Positions 27,021 through 34,529 of a stretch of DNA of 64,000 nucleotides are shown here, piece after piece. Every line of letters starts with the position of its first letter. Position 1 is the first letter of the stretch. Made by a program: the position numbers and the translations under genes. The notes under the pieces were generated by a model. The model made no database searches, had not been told where the DNA came from, and was given only the letters and a program-made list of their open reading frames with translations. The stretch lies in NCBI RefSeq assembly GCF_018449655.1, contig NZ_JAAVUX010000002.1, forward strand, positions 248,001 through 312,000, in the 5' to 3' direction. The DNA is from Pseudomonas sp. dw_358 (GTDB taxonomy: Bacteria; Pseudomonadota; Gammaproteobacteria; Pseudomonadales; Pseudomonadaceae).

Positions 27021-27154
27021 GATTAAATGATAGCTTTTTGCCGTTGGTCTGATTGAAACTAATCGGTCATCGGCAAGGACTAAACTTTGACCGCCAAAAC
27101 TTGAACAACCCCCAACGCCTTGTTTGCGGGGGCATTCATCGAGGAGACCCGACT

Positions 27155-27355
27155 ATGTATGGCAAGCGCGAGCAAGATCCTGTCCCGTCGACCTATTTCC
27201 GGGCCAACCGGTTCAGCCTGATCAACGGCGCCTACTATTTCAGCACCCGCGAGAATACCCTTGAGGGTCCGTTTTCCAGCCGCGCGGAAGCCGAGCGCGG
27301 CAGCATGGAATACGTGGAAAAAGTGGCGCAGCAACGTCGCCAGACCCAGCATTGA
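27155..27355 (+). CDS. Small soluble protein, DUF6316-like
   Basis: The 66-residue protein MYGKREQDPVPS... contains RFSLINGAYYFSTREN and GPFSSRAEAERG, a pattern I associate with a short Pseudomonas family (DUF6316) of unknown function, in which a WYF-like strand pair and a helix are conserved. The ATG at 27155 has a clear GAGGAG ribosome binding site; an open frame upstream is not supported. It is monocistronic and convergent with the RND gene, separated by a hairpin. Confidence 0.7.
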   Translation: MYGKREQDPVPSTYFRANRFSLINGAYYFSTRENTLEGPFSSRAEAERGSMEYVEKVAQQRRQTQH

Positions 27356-27361
27356 CCTGAC

Positions 27362-27389
27362 CGGGTGCTCGACCGAAGTCGGGCACCCG
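27362..27389. terminator. Long hairpin between convergent genes, terminator-like without T run
   Basis: CGGGTGCTCGAC pairs with GTCGGGCACCCG across the loop CGAA, with one G-U pair. It lies in the 44-base gap between the DUF6316-like and RND genes. No T tract follows on either strand, so Rho-independent action is uncertain. Confidence 0.4.
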
Positions 27390-27399
27390 CGCTGCTACG

Positions 27400-29790
27400 T
27401 CACACGCCCCCCTTCACCCGCCACGTCGCGCTCTCCTGCGGCCGCCTGACCAGAAAGCGCACCAGCGCCGGCAGCAACCACAGCGCCCCGACCATGTTCC
27501 ACAGGAACATGAAGGTCAGCATCAAGCCCATGTCCGCCTGAAACTTGATCGCCGAGAAGATCCAGGTGCACACGCCGATCGCCAGGCACAGCCCGGTGAA
27601 CAGCACCGCTTTGCCAGTGGAGCGCAAGGTCTGGTAATACGCCTCCTGCAACGGCAGACCGGCGCGCAGAAAGTGGGCCAGGCGGCTGTAGATATAAATG
27701 CCGTAATCCACCCCGATGCCCACCCCCAGGGCCACCACCGGCAGGGTGGCAACCTTGACGCCGATCCCGAGAAACGCCATCAGCGCATTCCCCAGCACCG
27801 ACGTGAGCACCAGCGGCAAGACAATGCACAGCGTCGCGGCCAGCGAGCGAAACGTGACCCAGCACATCACCGCCACGCACAGGTAGACCAGTAGCAGGAT
27901 GCTCAGCTCGGCGTGCCTGATCACCTCGTTGGTGGCCGCCTCGATCCCGGCATTGCCCGCCGCCAGTTGAAATTCGAGGCCATCGCGGTGGTTGGCGGCA
28001 GCGAAGGTCTGCACCGTTGCCACCACGCGGTCGAGGGTTTCGGCCTTGTGGTCGTTGAGGAATACCAGCAGCGGAGCCAGCGAGCAATCACCGTTGTACA
28101 GGCCATCCGCCCGGGCGATAGAGCTGTCGAGTACCTGCGGGTTGCGCGACAAGGTCTGCCACTTGAGGTTGCCCTCGTTCATACCCTTGATCATTTGTTT
28201 CGAGACACTGACCAGCGAGATCGTCGACTGCACGCCCCGCGTGTTTTCCAGGGTCCACATCAACGCATCCATGGGCGCCAGCGTGCTGTACGCCGAGCAT
28301 CCTTCCGGGGGAGTCTTGACCATGACCACCAGCACGTCAGAGCGGGTGGCGTAGTGGTCGATGATGAACTGGTTATCGCGGTTGTAGCGCGAATCCGCCC
28401 GCAGCTCCGGTGCGCCCTGGTCGAGGTCGCCGATCTCCAGGTTCTGGCCATACCACAGGCCGCCCGCCAGCACGATCATTGCCAGCACCACCGAGACCCG
28501 CGCCACTCGCGGGCTGGCGACCTTCGCCAAGAGGCGCCAGAACGGCTGCTCGCCGACCGCGTCCTGCTGGCTGCGCTCGACCGCACGACGGCTGATGCCT
28601 ACATAGGAAATCGCCACCGGCAGCAGGATCAGGTTGGTGAAAATGATCACCGCCACGCCCATGGACGCTGCAATGGCCAACTCGCGGATCACACCGATGT
28701 CGATGATCCACAGGGTCATGAAACCCACTGCGTCGGCCAGAATAGCGATCACGCCCGGCACGAACAATTGCCGGAAAGTGCGGCGTGCGGCGGTGAGCGC
28801 CGAGTCAGCGTCGCTGGACTGCAAAGCAATGCCGTTGATTTTCTGTACGCCATGGGAAATACCGATGGCGAAGATCAGAAACGGCACCAGCATCGAATAG
28901 GGGTCCAGGCCAAACCCCACGGCGTGCATCAGCCCCAACTGCCAGATGACCGCCACCAGAGTGGTGCCAAGCACTGCCAGGGTGCTGCGCAGGCAACGGG
29001 TGAACAGCAGCAGTAGTACCAGGGTGATGATCACCCCCACGGCAAAGAACATCGCCACCCTCTGGAGGCCGTCGATCAGATCGCCGACTTTCTTCGCAAA
29101 ACCGACGATGTGGATCTGCACATCCGGGTTGCGCGCCTGGAAAGGCTCGCGGATCTTGTCTTCGAGCAGGTGGGAAAACTGTCGATAGTCGAGGGTGAGC
29201 AGTCGTCCCTGATCCTGCGGGTCGGGGTAATGTTCCAGCAGCGGAATATCGATGATGCTGGATTTGAAATCGTTGGCCACCAGCCGCCCTACCTGGCCGG
29301 ACTTGAGCACATTGTTGCGCAGCAATTCCAGGCTGGCGTCCGAGCCGTCATAGCTTTGCGGGATCACCTCACCGCCGGCAAAGCCCTCTTCGGTCACCTC
29401 GGTCCAGCGCACGCTGGGGCTCCACAACGACTTCAGGGCCGAACGGTCGACGCCGGGCAGGTAGAACACTTCGTCGCTGATCTGGCGCAAGGTTTCCATG
29501 TAGCGACGGCTGAAGATGTCGCCGTCCGTGGCCTGCACCGAGAGACGCACGGTATTGCCCAGATTGGCCAGGTCGTTGCGGTGCTCCAGCATCTTTTCGA
29601 TGAAGGGGTGCTGCAACGGGATCATTTTTTCGAAACTGGTGGACGGGCGAATCAACGTGGCCTGCCAGAACAAGCACAGACTGACCAACAGGCACAGGCC
29701 GATGACCCAGGGCCGGTGATCGAAGATCAAGCGCTCCAACCCGGTCGCCTGATCCAGCCGTGCACGGGGCAGGGTTTCATGACCGGTCAT
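27400..29790 (-). CDS. RND superfamily (MMPL-type) permease of the DUF1302/DUF1329 cluster
   Basis: The 796-residue protein has the RND layout: one N-terminal helix (about 28-48), a large periplasmic domain, five helices (about 240-400) including a sterol-sensing-like stretch LVPFLIFAIGISHGVQ, a short cytosolic segment, then a second repeat with a periplasmic domain (about 455-620) and five helices to the end. It resembles MMPL/HpnN-type lipid exporters rather than drug pumps of the AcrB class. The start overlaps the YCF48 stop in ATGA. With the preceding three genes it probably forms a transenvelope system for a hydrophobic compound; the substrate is unknown. Confidence 0.85.
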   Translation of the reverse strand: MTGHETLPRARLDQATGLERLIFDHRPWVIGLCLLVSLCLFWQATLIRPSTSFEKMIPLQHPFIEKMLEHRNDLANLGNTVRLSVQATDGDIFSRRYMETLRQISDEVFYLPGVDRSALKSLWSPSVRWTEVTEEGFAGGEVIPQSYDGSDASLELLRNNVLKSGQVGRLVANDFKSSIIDIPLLEHYPDPQDQGRLLTLDYRQFSHLLEDKIREPFQARNPDVQIHIVGFAKKVGDLIDGLQRVAMFFAVGVIITLVLLLLFTRCLRSTLAVLGTTLVAVIWQLGLMHAVGFGLDPYSMLVPFLIFAIGISHGVQKINGIALQSSDADSALTAARRTFRQLFVPGVIAILADAVGFMTLWIIDIGVIRELAIAASMGVAVIIFTNLILLPVAISYVGISRRAVERSQQDAVGEQPFWRLLAKVASPRVARVSVVLAMIVLAGGLWYGQNLEIGDLDQGAPELRADSRYNRDNQFIIDHYATRSDVLVVMVKTPPEGCSAYSTLAPMDALMWTLENTRGVQSTISLVSVSKQMIKGMNEGNLKWQTLSRNPQVLDSSIARADGLYNGDCSLAPLLVFLNDHKAETLDRVVATVQTFAAANHRDGLEFQLAAGNAGIEAATNEVIRHAELSILLLVYLCVAVMCWVTFRSLAATLCIVLPLVLTSVLGNALMAFLGIGVKVATLPVVALGVGIGVDYGIYIYSRLAHFLRAGLPLQEAYYQTLRSTGKAVLFTGLCLAIGVCTWIFSAIKFQADMGLMLTFMFLWNMVGALWLLPALVRFLVRRPQESATWRVKGGV

Positions 29791-30785
29791 GGCTGCGCCA
29801 CCGTGGCAGCGGGCCCTGCGCCATTGTCCGCTGTGCGCTCGACGCCGCTCTGCCCGGCCAGCACCAGATGCCCGAGGTCGGCGCCGGTCACCGCCGCCAA
29901 GGCCTGGCGGTCAGGACGGCTGTAGAGACTGAAGGTCTGGCCGTCGTCATGACTGCGCAGCACCGTGCCACCGTTGCCGACCACCACCAGAGAGCCGTCG
30001 GCCAGCAGGCTGGCGCCTGCCAGGCCAAATTCCAGGGCCCCGTGGTTGCCTGCCAGCGGGATGCGTTGCCAGGTTGCACCGAAATCCGTCGAGCGCAGCA
30101 GATTGCCACGCAGGCCATAGGCCAACAGCGTCTCGGGACGGGCGGTGGCGATCACGCCGAACAGCGATCCGGCATAGGGGCTGTGCATCGTCTCCCACGT
30201 CTGACCGCCGTTGGCGGAGCGGAACATGCTGCCCTGCTCGCCGACAATGAACAGGCCGGCGTCCTTGACCGCCGTGATCGCGTTGAGGTGCAGTTGCTCG
30301 CTGTTGTCCAGCCGCTCGCCGATATCCTCCCAGTGCTGGCCACCGTCGTCGGTGCTCAAGAGGGCACCGTAGGCCCCCACTGCAAAGCCCTGCTGCCTGT
30401 CCTTGAACCAGAGGTCGAGCAAGGGTGCCTGGCGCTTGAGGTCCTCGTATTGTCGGGTCCAGGTCACCCCGCCGTCCTCACTGGCGAGAATCTGCGCATC
30501 GTGGCCCACCGCCCAACCGTACTGCGCATCGACGAAGAACACGGCGGTGAGCATCTGCCGGGTCGGCACCCGGGCCTGGGTCCATGTGCGGCCCTGGTCG
30601 TCCGAGTAGAGGATGTGGCCACGGTCACCGACCACCACCAGCCGTGGCCCGGCATGCGCCACGCCCAGCAACAGCGAATGCACCGCCTTGGCCGACACAA
30701 TGGCGTCGTCGGCGCCAGCCACCGGCGCGCAAGCGACCCATAGCCCCAGAGCGCCAGCCCGCAGGCAGGTGAACAGGTCCTTCAT
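29787..30785 (-). CDS. Exported YCF48/BNR-repeat beta-propeller protein
   Basis: After a signal peptide (cleavage near AGA-D, about residue 25) the 332-residue protein consists of repeats with the pattern GxxxxSxDxGxTW: DDQGRTWTQ, EDGGVTWTR, DDGGQHWED, ANGGQTWET, DFGATWQR and DDGQTF. These make a six- or seven-bladed propeller as in photosystem assembly factor YCF48. In bacteria it often accompanies an RND permease and DUF1302/DUF1329 proteins, as here. It starts at ATG 30785 (or TTG 30788, which is better spaced from AGGGG) and overlaps the RND gene by four bases. Confidence 0.85.
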   Translation of the reverse strand: MKDLFTCLRAGALGLWVACAPVAGADDAIVSAKAVHSLLLGVAHAGPRLVVVGDRGHILYSDDQGRTWTQARVPTRQMLTAVFFVDAQYGWAVGHDAQILASEDGGVTWTRQYEDLKRQAPLLDLWFKDRQQGFAVGAYGALLSTDDGGQHWEDIGERLDNSEQLHLNAITAVKDAGLFIVGEQGSMFRSANGGQTWETMHSPYAGSLFGVIATARPETLLAYGLRGNLLRSTDFGATWQRIPLAGNHGALEFGLAGASLLADGSLVVVGNGGTVLRSHDDGQTFSLYSRPDRQALAAVTGADLGHLVLAGQSGVERTADNGAGPAATVAQP

Positions 30786-30839
30786 CAAGCGTTTACCCCT
30801 GTAGTTGTTGTTTTTGAGCCTGCATGAACCGCACCGGCC

Positions 30840-32225
30840 CTAGCGTGTACCCTGACGGCGCAAGGCCGCTGGGGTGAACACCCCTAATTCCGGCAATGGC
30901 TGGCTGAAGTCCCGGCTGCCCGCTTCCTCGTTATCCAGGTTCTGCACGTGGTAGCGACGGGCCTGAAGGTCGTGATAAACGTCCAGGGCCGACCAGATAG
31001 TCGGCAGCTCGTAGTAATTCTTCAGGTAGGCCATCGACACCCGCCACAACTCACCACGGCCGTCGTACTGATCGACCACGGCGGCTTGCCAGCTGTCCTC
31101 GTCCAGATACAGACGCCGTTTGGAGTAGACATGCCGCATGCCCTTCTTCAGCGTGCCTTCCACCACCCAGACCCGGTGCAGTTCATAGCGGGTGTATTGC
31201 GGGTTCAGGTGGCCGGGCTTGAGCAACTGCGCATAGCTGACCTGCGGGCTGCCGACCCGGTAATTGTTGTAGGGAATGTAGAGCTCCTGCTTGCCCAGCA
31301 GCTGCCACTCGTAGCGGTCCGGGGAGCCGTTGTACATGTCGCTGTCATCTGCGGTACGCAGCCCGTCGGCAGCGGCCATCGGCGTGTCGTAGGCCAGGCT
31401 CGGCGCCCGGCGCACACGGCGCTGGCCGGCGCTGTAGGCCCATGCCTGGCGGGGGTCGCGCAGCTGGTCAAGGGTTTCGTGGATCAACACCGCACCTCCC
31501 GCCAGACGCGCCGGGCTGCGGGTCTGGGACAGGTAGTAGAACAGCATGTTACCCAGCGTGGCCGCGCTGACACGCGGATCGTAATAACGAAACAGCACTT
31601 CCTGTTGCGAGACGATCGGCACAAAACTGCCATTGCGATGCACGGCCGCTTCGACCGTGCGCTGCACGCCATAGATGCCGCGGTAGCGGGCAATGTGGTT
31701 CCACACCGCCTCGACGCCGCTTTTGGGCAGCGGAAACGGGATACCGCCGTAGGCGCCGACAAAGCCGTTGCCATCTTCTTGCAGCTGTGCGCTCTGAGCG
31801 TTGATACGGGTGTGCTGATACACCGACTCTGGCGCGGCTGCCGTGCGCCGGGTCACGTAGACCGGCATGCTGAAGGTCTCGGGGTAGGCAGCAAACAAGG
31901 CCAACTGGCCAGGGCTGAGCTGCTCGCGATATTGCTCCAGGTTGCTGGCCTTGATGGTAAACAGTGGCTCGTCACTGGCAAAGGGGTCGACATGATGACT
32001 GCCCGGCCCGCCGTAGCCGGCCGGAGCCATGGTCAGGCCGCCCTGCCAGGGCGGGATGGTGCCGGCGGCATTGCCTTGCGTCTCGCCTCCCAAGGGCGTC
32101 AAGCGGGTGCCCAGTTGTTCGAATGCCTCGTCGGTGATGGCGTGAAGATCGCTGGCGAACACACCCAACGCAAAGGCCAGCGCGACAGTGGCCGCATGCT
32201 TTGTGGAAAAGGTGGCTTGGGTCAT
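30840..32225 (-). CDS. DUF1329 exported protein
   Basis: The 461-residue protein has a signal peptide (cleavage near residue 28) and the DUF1329 domain over most of its length. This family is related in fold to outer-membrane lipoprotein carriers (LolB-like) and is nearly always next to a DUF1302 gene. Typical sequence is seen in LGGETQGNAAGTIPPWQGG at the mature N-terminus and RRLYLDEDSWQAAVVDQYDGRG near the C-terminus. An AGGAG site lies just before the ATG, and DUF1302 ends nine bases upstream. It may carry a lipid or hydrophobic substrate across the periplasm; this is inferred. Confidence 0.9.
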   Translation of the reverse strand: MTQATFSTKHAATVALAFALGVFASDLHAITDEAFEQLGTRLTPLGGETQGNAAGTIPPWQGGLTMAPAGYGGPGSHHVDPFASDEPLFTIKASNLEQYREQLSPGQLALFAAYPETFSMPVYVTRRTAAAPESVYQHTRINAQSAQLQEDGNGFVGAYGGIPFPLPKSGVEAVWNHIARYRGIYGVQRTVEAAVHRNGSFVPIVSQQEVLFRYYDPRVSAATLGNMLFYYLSQTRSPARLAGGAVLIHETLDQLRDPRQAWAYSAGQRRVRRAPSLAYDTPMAAADGLRTADDSDMYNGSPDRYEWQLLGKQELYIPYNNYRVGSPQVSYAQLLKPGHLNPQYTRYELHRVWVVEGTLKKGMRHVYSKRRLYLDEDSWQAAVVDQYDGRGELWRVSMAYLKNYYELPTIWSALDVYHDLQARRYHVQNLDNEEAGSRDFSQPLPELGVFTPAALRRQGTR

Positions 32226-32234
32226 GGGGTGCTC

Positions 32235-34208
32235 CTAGAACGAATACTTGACGTTGAGGCCGACGTTGTCGCGGTCGCGTACGGCGTTACGCTGTCCGGC
32301 ACCGTAAAATCGGCTGTATTGCAGCTCGGCTTCCAGGCACTGCTGGTAACTGGCGCGCACGCCCAGCGACACGGCCTTGCGCCCTTCGATGAAGTTGCCG
32401 GTCTGGTGGGAGTTGCCCTTGAAGTCGTCCTTGTAGACGGCAAAGGGCGACACGTTGGCCCCGCCCAGCAGGTTATTCCAGGTGCCGATGAGCATCACGG
32501 TGCCGCCGTAGGCATTGCGGCTGATCTGCGCGTCATCACCAAAGCCGTCGAAATAGCCGCTGTTGGAACGGCTGGCGTAATACCGACGCGAGCCGTCATG
32601 GGCGATGTAAAACAGACGACTGCCGCGCACGTGCTCGCTGGCCACCTCGGCCACCGCCGTCAGGCCGTCGAAACCCAGGCGCGGGCCAAAGTCGTACAAA
32701 GTGCCCAACGACAGGTTGAACAGGCGTACCCGGTCGGCGTTGCTGATTTCGTCGCCCAGGCGCGCCTGCTGGCCTCCGATATTGACGGTCCCGCCCCCAG
32801 CCAGCGTTGGCGCCTGGATCAACAGGTCGCTGAGCATGTCACTGGTGGAGGCCACGCCGATGGGCATGTTCGGGCGGTAGGTGAGTTCACCGAATACCGA
32901 GGCCTTGCCCAGGCGCGTATTGAAGCTGGTGCCGAACATGCGGATGTCTTCGACAAACTCTCGGCGTCCACGCACCTGATTGGCCACGTCCATGATGGCC
33001 ATGCCGCCCACTGCCTGGCTGACGCCACTGCGCACCGCCTGCGCGAGCGGGCCATTGGGGTTGGCGGCCAAAGCAGCCTGCAACTGCAACAGGGTCAGGC
33101 CGGCCTGGGCCGCCACCTGCTGCTGGACGATGGGCGTGGTCGCCGCCGTCACCTGCGCCAGATCCAGGCCCTGATAGGCTCCCAGGTCGGCGTGAACAGT
33201 CGGTTCCTTGGCGTGGTAATTGACGAAATAAAAACCAAACTCGGTGCCGTTCAACTGCTCGGCCACGTACCGAAACGCCATACCGAACTGGCCGTCGTCA
33301 CGGGCGTTGATGTCGGGCCCGATGCTGGCCGCTTTCAGGTTGCCGCCCGTCCCGACGCCGCTCCCGCCCTGCAGGCCGCCCACTCCTCGCGCGCTCAGGC
33401 CTTGGTATAGCCCGTTGAGCGGGCTGAGCTCCGGCAGCCAGGCATAAGCAGTGTTACCGCCTTCGGCAAACAGGTCCGTCTCTGAAAAGAAGGTGCCCAC
33501 CGGGTCGATCTTCGATTCCTTCCAGTTGAATTGATAGAAGGCTTCCAGAGACAGGGTGTCGCTGAGCCCAAGGTTGAGGTTGAGCGCCTCCACCGGCATC
33601 AGCACTTCCTTGAGCTCGGCGCCGGGCAGGCGAAATTGCGTCACGTTGATGGGGTTGGTGGTGTTGACCCCACCGCGATAGAACATCCCCTCCCCCCAGT
33701 TGAACACCTGCCGCCCGAACCGCGCCCCGACCGGAAAACCGCCCAGATCCCAGTTGCCATGAGCGTAGGCATCCAGAATTTCCGCATGATGGCCCGCACT
33801 GCTGCGAGTGTCGGCCGTAAATTGACGATCATCGGGAAAGTTCTGGCCGGGTTGCACAGGCGAGTTGTTGTCAGCGTAGTGGGTACGCTTGTCCATGATC
33901 CGTGAATCGTAGAAACCGGAACCTCGGAGAAATATCCCATAGTTGTTGTAGGACATTTCCAGATCACTGGTTATTTTATAAACTTCCGAGACAATTCCAG
34001 GACTAAAGTTACGATTACCATCATTCACATTAATGTCATCGTTGGTTTTGTCGCGCCCCTGGACTCGCCACAATTGGCCGTAGGAGACCGTGGTGTCCAG
34101 CGAGCCACGCAGCTCGTCCTCCAGCAGGCTGAACTCCAAAGCGCCCGCAGGCGCGCAGGCCAGCAACGGCAATAGACCTGCCAGTTTTCTGGCCGGGTGG
34201 ATAGGCAT
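32235..34208 (-). CDS. DUF1302 outer-membrane protein
   Basis: The 657-residue protein starts at ATG 34208 with a signal peptide ending AGA-L near residue 26. The DUF1302 domain covers the rest: it begins FSLLEDELRGSLDTTVSYG and ends with the aromatic strand NVGLNVKYSF, whose final Phe is the outer-membrane beta-barrel signature. DUF1302 is therefore thought to be a barrel for hydrophobic compounds. It is the first gene of the four-gene cluster; a 14-bp palindrome lies 100 bases upstream. The cluster often neighbours LuxR-type regulators or steroid and terpene genes, none of which is seen here. Confidence 0.9.
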   Translation of the reverse strand: MPIHPARKLAGLLPLLACAPAGALEFSLLEDELRGSLDTTVSYGQLWRVQGRDKTNDDINVNDGNRNFSPGIVSEVYKITSDLEMSYNNYGIFLRGSGFYDSRIMDKRTHYADNNSPVQPGQNFPDDRQFTADTRSSAGHHAEILDAYAHGNWDLGGFPVGARFGRQVFNWGEGMFYRGGVNTTNPINVTQFRLPGAELKEVLMPVEALNLNLGLSDTLSLEAFYQFNWKESKIDPVGTFFSETDLFAEGGNTAYAWLPELSPLNGLYQGLSARGVGGLQGGSGVGTGGNLKAASIGPDINARDDGQFGMAFRYVAEQLNGTEFGFYFVNYHAKEPTVHADLGAYQGLDLAQVTAATTPIVQQQVAAQAGLTLLQLQAALAANPNGPLAQAVRSGVSQAVGGMAIMDVANQVRGRREFVEDIRMFGTSFNTRLGKASVFGELTYRPNMPIGVASTSDMLSDLLIQAPTLAGGGTVNIGGQQARLGDEISNADRVRLFNLSLGTLYDFGPRLGFDGLTAVAEVASEHVRGSRLFYIAHDGSRRYYASRSNSGYFDGFGDDAQISRNAYGGTVMLIGTWNNLLGGANVSPFAVYKDDFKGNSHQTGNFIEGRKAVSLGVRASYQQCLEAELQYSRFYGAGQRNAVRDRDNVGLNVKYSF

Positions 34209-34308
34209 GGTTTCGATCTCCCTGACTCTGGTTATTAGATGAGTGGGGAGTGAGTTTGCAAAGGAGGTGCCAGCGAATGGCGTTTTGTGCGAAAGGGCTT
34301 TATTCGCG

Positions 34309-34322
34309 TACAAATATTTGTA
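34309..34322. promoter_or_regulatory. Palindrome upstream of the DUF1302 gene, candidate operator
   Basis: TACAAATATTTGTA is a perfect 14-bp palindrome 100 bases before the DUF1302 start. TTGACA lies on the minus strand just upstream of it (34331-34326), so a regulator bound here would overlap the promoter spacer, although the -10 at standard spacing is poor. The other bases of 34209-34437 show nothing else. Confidence 0.4.
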
Positions 34323-34437
34323 ACTTGTCAAACAATCTAACACGTTCTGAGCCGTTCGCGGAGAGGCCTACCTTATTAGTTACCGTGGCGACAAGCGAGC
34401 ATCTGTTGCAAGATGATTTCAAACTAAAGACCCAGTA

Positions 34438-34476
34438 ACAAAAAAGGTGTTACCTATAATTACAGGTAACACCTTA
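34438..34476 (-). terminator. Terminator of pepN
   Basis: On the minus strand a perfect 12-bp stem (AAGGTGTTACCT / AGGTAACACCTT, 8-base loop) is followed by T6 when the stem's own last two T are counted, then GTTACTGG. It lies about 55 bases after the pepN stop. Confidence 0.85.
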
Positions 34477-34529
34477 GTCATGTTGGAGACAAAGGGCTGA
34501 CCGTGTTGTGGCCGCCCTCTCCACCCCAA

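Noticed and set aside
30948..33410. Open frame of 820 codons antisense to the DUF1329 and DUF1302 genes.
   Set aside because: Both sense genes have clear families and signal peptides; the antisense frame has none.
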